From Cornus controversa (taxonomy: Eukaryota; Streptophyta; Magnoliopsida; Cornales; Cornaceae): a stretch of 64,000 bases of DNA. The notes beneath the pieces were generated by a model that saw only the letters and a list, made by a program, of their open reading frames with translations, ran no database searches and was not told the DNA's origin. Positions 43,385 to 54,819 of this stretch are shown here, piece after piece. Within the stretch, counting starts at the first letter, position 1. Each line of letters begins with the position of its first letter. The stretch is from assembly GCA_026545225.1 (NCBI GenBank), contig CM048849.1, positions 50,456,336 through 50,520,335 of the forward strand, given 5' to 3'. A program made the position numbers and the translations under genes.

Positions 43385-46276
43385 AGGCAAAGTACTCTCA
43401 CATTTTCTAAGATTTCTTCTAACTATATATATATATATATATATTTATAATTAGATAAAATTTTTACTCATATTCTCTTAAATTTGACACATAATTACAC
43501 TCAACTTTAACAATATATATATTATATGTTTTACCTAAGGATATTCTTGATTTCATTTTTCTTTTTTAATTAGACAAAATTATCAGTACTTCTCTTTTAA
43601 TCTAAAGTCAAACACACATATTGTTGCAACACTAAAAGTATATTGCAAATTTATTAAAAATATTTTTAATAAATGTTATATTACGTATTTTACTAAAATA
43701 AATAAATTTACTAAAATTACTTATATTTCAAATTGAAAAGGAATTTTTTTAATTTAATATATGTTATATTACAAATTTTACTAAAATAAATAAAATTTTA
43801 ATATATTGTAATTCTTATTTTTTTAGTAAAACACGTAATATAACATATGTTAAAAATATATTTAATAAAATTTGCAATATATTTTTAAGTCATTGTTGTG
43901 CTTGGAAAGGGTATTTTGTTTTACCAAAATAATTCTTGTCCAATTCTTAATAAACCACTCGCAATAGCACGAATCTTTGTAAGATAGGGCTCTTGTGAAA
44001 GTGTCGATCCCACAGAGAATGTGATTAAATTAGTCTCATTTGATTCATTGAAAGAGAGGTTGATATTTTTGATATTTGTTTAACATAAAATAAAGGGCAC
44101 TAGTTAAAGTTTGAATTGATAAATATAAGAGGGACTAGGGTATTGATTTCACCACTAGCCTCACATCAATGGAAGAATGTATTTCAACTTGGGAAAGTTA
44201 CATATGTATAATCATGATTCATGGAATTTGTCACATACCACCATGATATCTTCAAGAAAATACATAAATCAAAAGATAAGAATAATTCATCTCTAGTTAG
44301 TATGAATCGTCTACCTAACTACTTAAATAAAAGACATAACATGAAATTAAAAGTGTAGAACGATTCATCTTCCTTAAGCATGAATTATCAAATCTAATGA
44401 ATTTATGTTCTAATAAAATTATTGTATAACTTTCATACTTTATAAGATAAGAGAAGAATGAAGTCAAGATTAAACATAACTTTATACTTCAATTACAAAT
44501 GTAATCCTCAAAGTTATACAACTTATTATACACATATAACAATCCCAAATAAAAATATTATTATCATACCATTGATGCTTGGCTAGGGCTACATCAATGC
44601 CCTAGGAAGAGTTTTAGCTCCTCATGGCTAACTTACAAGTCTTCATAGTTGAATAACACTTCATATTTCTATATGTGTGCAGAATATTTCCACTCACTTC
44701 TCCTCCTTCTACACTACTCAATTCCCCTCCATTTATAGCCAAAGTTAGTGCAATATGAGTGTCTACCATTTCTTCCACTAAAACTCATCATATGGCCTAA
44801 ATAGCTCCATATGTACTCCATTTTAGAAGAATTGGATCATCTCCCTCCATGTGTATAGCACTTTGGTGAATTAATTGAGTGGGGTGGTTGCTTGTCATCT
44901 CATTAGTCACTTGTCACAAAATTTTCAAAGTAACCAAAGAAAAATCTGCCCAGAATATTTATCCTACTGTTTTGGCCACTTTCAACCACCAAGATGTCAT
45001 ATTTAGAGATTTCTCAAAACTAAACGTATTTAGAACTCTCTTTTATCTTTCCATAGCTGCAAAAATCACCTTAATTGGAGTTTGGATCATGAAGTTATGG
45101 TCAAAATACGAATAGTGCGCAGATCAGAATTTTGAACGAATTTTGGGCTTGAGATTAGTCTTGCACTTGTACTTGACCCAATGAATGAACCAATTCAGAT
45201 TTTTGGCCCCTTTTGTATTAAATCTTCAATATAGCTTGGCCCAATCCATGGACTCATAATTGGAATTTGGCCCAAACTAATGGCAATTTCTTCTTCTTAT
45301 GGAAGCCTTATTGAAAGCCCAAGAACCATGGAATTAACCACTATTTCATCTAAGGATCTGAAAATGACAAAAACAGAATAAAACTATAAAAATACTAATA
45401 TAAACATAATTAAAGGATTAACATATGTAAATTAGAAGGACCGAATGCACAACATTCTGTGTTTATCAGTCATCACCAAAGTTGTTATGATGTTTTTGAT
45501 TGATAAATATTGGTAGAATCTTTGTAACTCTAACATCTACAAGTCTCTTGACACCAGTTTTTGTATCATCAAAAGCTTTTAATTCACTATTAGGGTTATA
45601 ACTGGTTTAACTTAGAGTTTGATATTTGACTGTGATTTATACGCCGAAATGACACTGTTTTGATGTACAATCAGCAGACGAGGGAATAGAAATTTTTGGT
45701 TCCTTTTACTCACAATGATGGTGTGTGATGTAAAATTAAAACAATTTAATTAAAAGAAAAAGAGATTAAAACAATCAAAGGTAACTTCAAAAATATATTA
45801 CAAATTTTATTAAATATATTTTTAATATATATATGTATTTTACATAAAAAAATAAGAATTACAATATATTAAAATTTTATTTATTCTAGTAAAATTTGTA
45901 ATATACATAATATAACATATATTAAATTTTACTTAAATTTAAATTTAGTTTTTTAGTAAGATACATAATATAATATATATTAAAAATATATTTAATAAAA
46001 TTTGCAATATATTTTTACTACTGTAACAATATATATGTGTATATGTGTGTGACTTAAGGTTAAAAAGTAAGGGTAACTTTGTCTAATTAAAAAAGAAAAA
46101 TGAGGTCATCAGTGTCTTTTCAGTCAATGGAGGGGTAAAACAGACAATATATAATATTGGGGTTAAGTGTAATCATGTGCCAAACTTTAGGAGGTGTGAG
46201 TGTATGTTTTGCCAATTAAATTATAAAGATATGTGTAGTTAGAACAAACCTCAGAGGTGCGAGTGTATTTTGCCCT
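43385..46276. mobile_element. DNA element with ~500-base terminal inverted repeats, split by a solo LTR
   Basis: The left end AGGCAAAGTACTCTCACA and the right end, read on the minus strand, AGGGCAAAATACACTCGCA are related. The match continues inward for roughly 500 bases: both arms carry CATTTTTCTTTTTTAATTAG, then ATATTGCAAATTT and repeated AATATATTTTTAATA words. Arms are 43385-43888 and about 45780-46276. The unique centre is only about 300 bases once the solo LTR is removed. Flanks AACTGTCAG and AACTATTAT might be a degenerate 9-base duplication. The shape fits a non-autonomous Mutator-like or foldback element; no transposase is present. Confidence 0.6.
43894..45468 (-). mobile_element. solo LTR, 1575 bases, gypsy type
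   Basis: Bounded by GTCAT on both sides (43889-43893, 45469-45473) with TG and CA ends. On the minus strand it starts TGATAAACACAGAATGTTG. This resembles the start of the gag-only element LTR and shares later words such as CTAATTTACATAT and TTCTGTTTTTGT. No internal region remains, so unequal recombination between LTRs is likely. Confidence 0.82.
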
Positions 46277-46499
46277 AACTATTATCCTATTATATTATTG
46301 GAACTCGAATTTCCTCCCATGCGTCTTGTGCATTAAATATCGTTTTGGTGCAGAATGTTGTGGTTCATTGGTAACAACTAATCTGATTTATGAGAAGGCT
46401 TAATTTGACCAGTGAAATATTGGATAAATTTTTCTTCAAAAAAAGATATTTCCATTGAGGCTTTGGAGAAAGATAAAAAAAAAAAAATTCTTGTGAAAA

Positions 46500-46852
46500 T
46501 TTGTTAAAAACATGTCTATTCATGTATGCGAAGTCAATGTTCCCTTCTTTTTATTTCTTTTATATCGGATCACTTCTTCGACTTGAACTTGTTCTGAACA
46601 ATCTAATATTATTATTTTTAATCATGACCTAATATTAATTTTTTAATCATAGTTCAATCTCTAATTTAAAATAATTAAGCAGTAGCCACTTTCAAATTCT
46701 CAATTACATAGAAACAATAGCATATATCAGCATTTTCCTATACATTAACTACCAGGCTAATTTCAAATCATGTACATTAACCAACATTCATCAGCCACAA
46801 CATAACATTATAACAAATTTCAAATCATGACTATAGACATTAAAAAATTACA
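46500..46852 (+). repeat. dispersed repeat R2, copy 1 (5' part)
   Basis: Matches 52395-52710 and 59695-60000, with CCCTTCTTTTTATTTC and AATTTCAAATCATGTACA. It is interrupted at 46853 by a gypsy LTR. Confidence 0.75.
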
Positions 46853-47016
46853 TGATGGACCCAAAATATAATTTGGGTTTATCTTTAATTTAATCCACTT
46901 TGGAATAAGGCTCAATAAGTCAGATAATTTGAAGCCCAAACCCACCACAAATAAATGAGTTATGGGCTGATCTAAATTGTCTGAGAAGTCAAAGCCCACT
47001 TGAAAATGGGTCTAAT

Positions 47017-47050
<34 letters not shown>

Positions 47051-49745
47051 AAAGAAAAGAAAGTTATCAAAATTATATTGGATAATTATCAAAATTATCA
47101 AAAGAAAAGAAAGTTACAAATCTACCCCTCTGGTGAGCCTATAAATAAAGGTCTAGAGGTGGGGAAAAAGGAGGACCAGAAGATTCTCAAAAAAAGCTGA
47201 AACTCTGCAGAAGTCTTCACTTAAAGTCCAAAGCTCTAAAGCACCTAAACTCTGAAGGAGAAGAACAACAAGCACATCATCCACGTGCCGTTCTTTCCCA
47301 AAGTTTCAATCCAATTCAAGATCAAGCTCTTGCAGCCCTTGAAGTCGGATCACCAAGGAGATCGAATCAGAGGAATTTATCTTTCTTTTGTAAAGATTCA
47401 CAGAGGATTGTACCCATTTTTCTTAAATTAATAAAATTGTTTATTTGTTACCAATTTTCGTTCCTAGATTTTCGGACATGAAATTTGTGTGTACAAATTT
47501 CTGGCACGCCCGGTGGGACATCTTTGCCTCTCATCTCTGTCTCTTACATCATACCTCCAAAACTCTGTTCATCAGAATCTATGACTCCTCCCAAGGTTCA
47601 AACAACAAATAAGAAAAACTCAAAAGAAATCGCTGCTGCAATGACTAACACCAAAGTTGCCGCAAGTAGTGACAAGAACACTAGAAACCCGTCAAGTGCA
47701 AGTAGCACCTCAGCAGATCCTATGACGCGTAGCAAGACCAAGCAATTGATTCGCTCAAGAATCACTAAGATTTGGTGAAAACCAATCCTGTTAAACCAAT
47801 GGATGTGAAAACTAAACATTTTAATACCATTGATCCTTAGGGGGCAAAGAACTCTAACGTAGTTTCAAAAAATTCGGCGCCACCACATTCACCCCACTAC
47901 GTCTTTAACGCCAACTATAGCGTCGGTTCGCTCTCAGAGTCGTTACTTGAGATTTCAGAGCAATCGGTCCCTTTAAAGAATGTTGACCCTTAAGGTCTTT
48001 CCTATTCGAATGTTGTCGCAGCTATGATGATTGGAACAACCTCGACGGAAGACCAACTGGTAGTCATGTCGCGCGCAATCAAAAACCTCACAAAGACTAT
48101 CGAAGAGAAGGACTTACAGATTGTCGCGCTAATGAGGAAGCTTAAAATCCAAAATCCTGACAAGTCAATACATCTGTCTGCGAATACTTCAAATTCATCT
48201 CTTTAAGGTGCCCAATCAAAAGAGTGTCATCACACATCTGCGTCAAGGCACATGGCTGACTAAACTAACCCTGCTTCGCCAGTCGTTTTGCTATCTGTCT
48301 AACAGTTGTAGGATATAATAACGAACATAATCTAAGTATAGTATGGTGGCGCCCCTCAGAGCACTCTTGTGTACTTAAAACCCTACACCGAAAGAATTGA
48401 CAGCTTAAAGACGTCAGTGGGATATCAACCGCCAAAGTTTCAACAATTTGATGGAAGAGACAATCCCAAACAACATATTTCACACTTTGTGGAGACCTGC
48501 AATAACGCTGGCATCGAAGGGGACCTTTTAGTTAAACAATTTATTCGTTCCCTCAAATGGAATGTGTTTGATTGGTACACGGACCTCAAAGCTCGAAGTA
48601 TTGACTATTGGGAGCAGATGGAGCGAGAGTTTCTTAATTGCTTCTACAGTACTCGTAGAATAGTAAGCATGTTAGAACTCACTAGCACGAAATAAATTAA
48701 GGACGAGCTTGTGGTCGACTATATCAACCACTGGCGAGTTCTAAGTCTTGATTGCAAAGACCGTCTTTCTGAAGTATCAGTAGTCAAAATGTGTATGCAA
48801 GGCATGCACTGGGAGCTTCTTTACATTCTACAAGGAATCAAGCCTCGTACATTTGAAGAATTGGTTACTCGTGCCTATGATATGGAGCTCAGCATAACAA
48901 GTTGTGGTGCAAAGGCTTTTGCCTTTCCTAATATATCTGATAACTGTCTTAAAGATGAAGAGGTTGAGTCTGAAGAGGAAGATGAAATACTTCCTAGCTC
49001 GGAGGATGAAATAAATACATCTTATGTTACAAGTATCGTCTCTAACAACTTGTATCAAGAAACACATCATGTTCATTCCATGACTTCATCTGATGGTTCT
49101 CGGTTAAATAAGGCATTAAGTCAAGAAAACCTTGATAGAAGACTGCACAGATAGGGGACAAATCCTCCAGACAAGGCTCATTCAAGCTCTTCTCAAATAA
49201 CTTCAAATAAAAGTGATCTAAAAATTATGTTCACATGGAGGTCAAAAATGAAAGTTCAAGATGGGAATAGTCTTGCAATGATCTCGTATGAATCATTGCC
49301 TAGAAATACAGGAGTGATGTCTCAAGAGTCAGTTTCTCAAACTGTCTTTAACAACCAGCAAAATGAAGGTCTCAAATAAGAAAGCGAGGAATAAGAACAA
49401 AATCATCTACAATCCCAGATGGAACGAGAGGGTAAAAAAATTAAAAGACTAGAGGAATGAAAAGTGTGGGGACCAAAGCCCAAAGATGTTGTCTAGATCG
49501 AATCTCACAGCGGAATCGAAACATACTGGGTGAGGTTTAATCCTCCTCCATGGACCATGACGAATGAAATACCTCTTCCTACTGGGTGGGGAGACGAGTT
49601 CGAAGAAGATGTTTCTTCTTAAGTACAAGAAGAGTATAATGAAGAAACAAAGCAAAAAGAAAATCTCCAAATTGACACCGAGCTAATTCACACCTTTCAA
49701 CATAGGCTTAGACTGTCTCTTGAGTCTTGCAAAGCTGAAGACTAA
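46853..49745 (+). mobile_element. decayed gypsy element: 5' LTR, PBS, gag and pre-pol region
   Basis: The LTR 46853-47495 starts TGATGGACC and ends GTGTACA, with a TATA-like CTATAAATAAAGG near 47139. The PBS TGGCACGCCCGGTGGGAC (47502-47519) follows. A gag relic and a further degenerate stretch to about 49745 come next. No 3' LTR or pol was found before a tandem array begins at about 49775. Confidence 0.78.
47582..49154 (+). pseudogene. gypsy gag relic
   Basis: Pieces of one gag appear in two frames: MTPPKVQTTNKKNSKE at 47582, then a coiled-coil-like TIEEKDLQIVALMRKL at about 48090. The gag core follows: GYQPPKFQQFDGRDNPKQHI, SLKWNVFDWYTDL, EREFLNCFYSTRR, DYINHWRVLSLDCKDRL and ILQGIKPRTFEELVTRAYD. 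An in-frame TAA at 48693-48695 stands where Gln is expected, and other stops occur at 48204 and 49152. Clearly non-functional. Confidence 0.8.
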
Positions 49746-49774
49746 TTAAAGCTAAAAGTGCTCCCCGATACGAG

Positions 49775-50128
49775 CCTAATCTGTCGATGATACTCTATGA
49801 CACGAGTATAAACTGTCTATAAAAAAAAAAACACTCATTGACACGAGTATAAACTGTCTACCAAAAAAAAAGATGACACTCCTTGACACGAGTATAAACT
49901 GTCTAAAAAAAAAAAAAGATGACACTCCTTGACACGAGTATAAACTATCTACCAAAAAAAAAGATGACACTCCTTAACACGAGTATAAACTGTCTAACAA
50001 AAAAAAAAAAAGATGACACTCCTTGACATGAGTATAAACTGTCTACCAAAAAAAAAGATGACACTCCTTAACACAAGTATAAACTATTTACCAAAAAAAA
50101 AATTCATGACACGAGTATAAACTGTCTG
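49775..50128 (+). repeat. tandem array, ~45-49-base unit
   Basis: About eight head-to-tail units built on GACACGAGTATAAACTGTCT followed by a run of A and GATGACACTCCTT. Unit length varies only through the A run. The first, diverged unit (CCCCGATACGAGCCTAATCTG) sits at the end of the gypsy relic, which suggests the array grew out of that element's 3' internal region. Confidence 0.85.
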
Positions 50129-51047
50129 CATGAAAAAATAAATAAATAACCACTCGTTGTCTGTACAATATACGTGTCCGATATGGCCACAGGGCCTTTT
50201 TCAGAGTATCCGTGCTTCCTAGGTTTTAGGTAATTGTGATCAAGTATTAGTAACGATTGCTGTGACTGTAAGGTTTTTCCAACCTCACCACTCTGATTAC
50301 AAGGTACTTCTATAAGGGAGATGTACATGTATCATGTCCATGGATACAGACACTCCTTGGATACTCGAGGATACATGTTAATACTTTCTATTATTTTTTA
50401 AAATAATATTATTTATCTGTAACACGTATTCAATACTTATCCGTTACTTCGAGAAACATATTTAACAAGTCTTGAACATTGAAATATCTTTCCAAGTTAA
50501 GCTCACAGTAAAATTGTTTAGAAAAAAAAATTATTATTATATATATATATATTTTTGAAAAGAAGTATTGAGACAGAGATCATGGCTAATTTAGTCTAAA
50601 ATTTATCCATGCATTCAATAGAAATCTCAACCCTCAACTTGTTTATCATAATTTTTCTTTTTGTTTTATAAAAGAATGTTAGTAACAATATATATAACAT
50701 GACAAACAATTATTATACTAATTTATACATTGAAGTCTATATATACATTTTAATTTTTATATATATTTACATTAATACAATATACCTATATATTGACATA
50801 TATAACATTGTCGTATTCGTAACCTATTTTTTAGGAAATTTTTATATCACCGTATGTGTATCGCATCATGTTCGTATCTTGTGTCTTTGTCCGTGCTTCA
50901 TAGTATTATAAATACATATGTTTTAATTGTAGAATTTGATAGTTTTAATTTTCTAATGGTTTTCAATGAATCTTGTTAAATGGTAAAAGATTATTTAATT
51001 TGTGTAGCATATTAGTATTGATTATTTAATATATAGTGATTAATTAA
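50129..51047 (+). repeat. dispersed repeat R1, copy in block X1
   Basis: Direct-orientation copy of the R1 repeat seen inverted at 22370-22974 and 31351-31941. It holds the uninterrupted site corresponding to the gag-only element insertion (near 50262-50271). No coding potential. Confidence 0.8.
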
Positions 51048-51115
51048 GGGAAATGATATTGGTACTCTATAAAAATACGCTAGCACTCCACTTGTTGTTT
51101 TTTTGGTTAAATAAG
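51048..51115 (+). mobile_element. truncated MITE copy
   Basis: The first ~68 bases of the MITE at 22147-22361, preceded by the same TTAATTAA. It ends at ACAATT, where the sequence jumps to the copia LTR flank. Confidence 0.65.
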
Positions 51116-52390
51116 ACAATTTTTTATATTAGATTTAAGTGAAAAATGAGAAAATAATTCACAAGAGTTTAGAACTTACTATTAGGTTGGCTCAAATTTG
51201 TATTTTGATTAGGTTTCCATTATAAAGTTGTGTCTTATTTGGTAATTTCTTAGTAGGCAAGTATTTGTCTCATGAAAGGAAAGTATTTGTTAAGAAAATA
51301 TTGGGTCTAAGGAATTGTAATCCTTGTCCACCAAGGAATTGGGTTGTGGGCTCTATAAATAGTTACCTATGTTATAGGTTGAGATAAGTGAGAAGAAAAA
51401 GAGGCAATACATTCGTTGTATTTGAGTGGTAACTCTCATTGTTTTAAGAGGGCAATTCTAGCGCAGTGGTAATGCTCTTATTGTTATTGAGAGGACACTT
51501 AGAGAGAGAATTCTTGTTTAGAATTTGTCGTTTCCTTTTAAGAGAGATTGGGTTTATAAGAGTTAAGGGTTGAGAGTAGTCTTGATAAAATTCTTCAACT
51601 TGTACTACTATAATCTATATAATGAAATTGGGCTCTCCGTGGACGTAGGCTTGTTTAGCCGAACCATGTATAATTCTTGGTGTGTTTTTAAAAATATTTT
51701 TTGTACTTGTTTACTTATCATCACATCGTAATATTTGGTGGTTCGTGATTGGGGGCTTGTTTATCAACAAATTGGAATTTTAGCTTTAAGGTACCCCCAA
51801 GGTGTTTGATAAAAGTCTTATCTACATTTTTCTTCATAACACTGGTGTTGTCCGTCTTGGGCACTTGTGACAATCATGGCGGGTAATATTGCTATGCAAT
51901 ACAAGGTGGAGAGATTTGATTGTAAGGGTAACTTCATCCTATGGCAAAGGAGGGGGAAGGACATCCTGGTTCGATAAGGCTTAGCGCAGGCATTGGAAGG
52001 GAAGGATAGAAAATCCAAAAAAATGTCAGTTAATGATTGGCAAGATATATAGTCAAGGTGTGTTAGCACTATTCGACTCTGTATTGGGGATGCTCTCACA
52101 ATTTACAAAGCTAACACTCTTAGTCAACATGAGTGATTTTTTAGATTCACTCAAGTTGTAGTGTAATCTAATTTCCTTGAGTCGGTTGGACTCCATGGCT
52201 CAAGTGCTTCATTGCAGGAGGAGTCATGAAGATCACTAGGGGCTGCATGGTTTTAATGCGTGAAAAATAGAGTGGAGGTTTGTATTGTCAGGTGGGGAGT
52301 GCCAATGGCACTTAGACTTCGATTGTGGATAGGAAACGGGGTGCACATTGTAACGATATCTTGATACGTGTTTCATTTGATTTATTGAAG
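51116..52390 (+). mobile_element. decayed copia element: LTR and deleted gag (block X1)
   Basis: LTR about 51180-51769, ending TTATCAACA. It contains the uninterrupted sequence where the TRIM inserted in the X3 copy. The gag relic starts at 51876 and has stops at expected Gln codons. It then carries the same internal deletion as the X3 and X2 copies. No second LTR. Confidence 0.75.
51876..52137 (+). pseudogene. copia gag amino-terminal relic
   Basis: Begins MAGNIAMQYKVERFD and continues through KGNFILWQRR as in copia gag. It is interrupted by TAA and TAG before ending at TGA ahead of the internal deletion. Non-functional. Confidence 0.7.
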
Positions 52391-53160
52391 ACACTTATTT
52401 ATCGAAGATGACATTCCCTTCTTTTTATTTCTTTTATATCAGATTAGTTCTTCGACTTGAACTTATTCTCAACAATCTAATATTATTATTTTTAATCATG
52501 ACCCAATATGAATTTTTGAATCTTAGTTTAATCTCTAATTTAAAATGATTAAGAAGTAGCCATTTTAAAATTCTCAATTACACAAACAATAGCATATATT
52601 AGTCTTTTCCTATCCATTTACTAACAAACTAATTTCAAATCATGTACATTAACCAACAATCATCAACCACAACATAATGTTATAACACATTTCAAATCAG
52701 GACAATGGAAGTTACTGTTATTACTATTATTATTATAATTTAAATATAAAACATACTTAATGGATCGGATCCATGAAATGAAATTTTGACACTCTAATCC
52801 TAATGGATTTCTATTTTATGAATCCGCCACTAATCCATTGGTCCGAAAGTCTGATCCGATCTGCAAGGATAAGATTGGATTGGATCGAATTGACGAATTA
52901 TTTGAGCATACCTAATAGTGTGTGGCTCAATACAACTTGTACGGAGCCTCAACACAAACCCACTTTGTTTTGCACCAAAATGACACCATTTCGGTGTATA
53001 TGATGCACAACACAGTATCCCCCTCCACAGAAAGGAGGTTCGTGATTGATATCTATTGAAGTATGAGGATATATACACAGTATCCTAAAATGAAAGAAGG
53101 AAAATGCAGAACAAATATCTAAATTTTATTGTTTAAATGAAATTGGATAAAATCCTATTG
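52391..53160 (+). repeat. dispersed repeat R2, copy 2
   Basis: Collinear with 59690-60450. It contains AACTTGAACTTATTC, GGATCGGATCC and CAAAATGACACCATTTCGG. No gene; short frames in it reflect composition. Confidence 0.8.
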
Positions 53161-54819
53161 GTAATATTTATAATTATTTTGATGGGCTAGGGTTTGTTTT
53201 ATTAATTTTCTCTTTTAATTTTATTTAGTCTTAATTAGTTTTTTGAAGAAAAAAAAATAAAAGAAAAGAGGGGACTAGAGTTTCTGTCGTGAGTTTTACG
53301 CACAGAAACCAAAAGTGTAGACGAAAGAGAGAAGGTGTGACCGAGTGGATGAGTTTTGAATCATTGAAGAGGCAAGTTCGACTCTTCTCTTCCCCTTTGA
53401 ATTAGTATGCATAGTGTACAATTATATCTATGATTTTTTTTTCTTTTCTTTGTTGGAAATTAGTATAATTGGATTTAATTTGAAATTATCTGTTTTTCTC
53501 TCTGTTGATAAAATTTGTATAGTTGTTGTTGTCCCATGAACATAGCTTGTGATGTGTATTATATATATATATATATATATATTGTATGAGTACATAAGTA
53601 TGAAAATGTTATTCTTTGTGCTTTGTTAATGGTATTGCTTGGCTAAATGATCTTTGAATCTTTAGAAATTTAGTTATTGAGGAGATTGAGTTCAATTGTG
53701 AAAATTGTTGAAGAACCCTAGAAGTTGTGATTTGGGAATTTTTGATTTGGGATGTTTTTGATGGGGCTTTTGGTACCAATAAATAACTTATGACGAAACG
53801 AGAAGATCGGTATAAAATTTGGGGCAAATGGAGGTTGGAAAGTGTCCGAAAGGGCCTGCCTCAACGCGTGAACAGTGCGCGCAGGCTGGGAGGTTGAAGA
53901 AGCCCGGTGCCTGGGAAGGGACTGGTGGAACCCCACTCCTCAGGGCCCACCTTTGGGCCCATTCTGAATTATTTTACTATTTTTTTTATATTTTTGAAAT
54001 TTTTGGAAAACCTTGAAAATGAGAAAAAAATTATTTTTTAAAAATATTTATATTTTTTAGAAAATTCTCAAAATTTTATTTTAACTTCCTGTGGGTTAAA
54101 TGAACTTGAGTTTTAAATTTCATGTCAAAATGATCTCCTCTTGTGGTTAAATTGATTTTTAAAGTGTCCCAAAATTAATTTTTCACCTTCTTTTATTTAG
54201 AAAATATTTTAAAATTTCCAAAAAATTCTAAGAAAATTTAGGTAACCTTATAGGGATAGAACACACTTGGGTTTTAAATTTTAGGATGAAATGAGCTTCC
54301 CTTGTGGTTTTATCAGTTTTAAATGTATGCCTCTAAATTGTGTTTTATTTTTCTTTTACTAGAATTTTTTTTTTGAAATTGCCAAAAATTTCATAAAATT
54401 CTAAAATAATTAAATAGGGTTATTAGAAGCAGAATAGGCCTAAAAACCTAGATTAGAGTTAGGATTAGACTCTCTTGAAGATTTAGGTACATTGGATCTT
54501 TGGTTGGGTATTTGCTCCTAAAATGGATGATAGTATTATTTTACTCCTTGACTGTTTTCTCTTTGAAATTATAAATGTTCATGATATACTTGGTTTTAAT
54601 TTGTTTGTGAAAGTATTATCTTATTTTGATGATTGAATATCTGATGATTTAAATCATTTCGTTTTGTGCTATTTTAATCGTTATGACCTTGTTTTATTTT
54701 ATGTTGTAAGTTGGGTTGAGAGGCATGTAAGGATTGCCAATGGCATGTTAGGATTACCAATACTTATTAAGGTATCTAAAGTTAAAGGAGGCATGTAAGG
54801 ATTGCCATGGGCATGTCAG
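53160..54819 (+). mobile_element. L3-family repeat, copy E, first part (5' truncated)
   Basis: Starts within the leader (GGGCTAGGG) and lacks TGTAATACCCC. It follows copies A and C through AGAACCCTAGAAG, a weak GC-rich patch (53820-53960), AT-rich tandem units and about two 68-base units (54720-54814). It is broken at 54819 by an LTR insertion and resumes at 57007. Confidence 0.72.

Noticed and set aside
49776-49970. Frame with a repeated FILVS pattern
   Set aside because: It is the translation of the tandem array, not a gene.
49775-50128. CRISPR-like array
   Set aside because: Units are contiguous without unique spacers, and the context is plant retroelement DNA.
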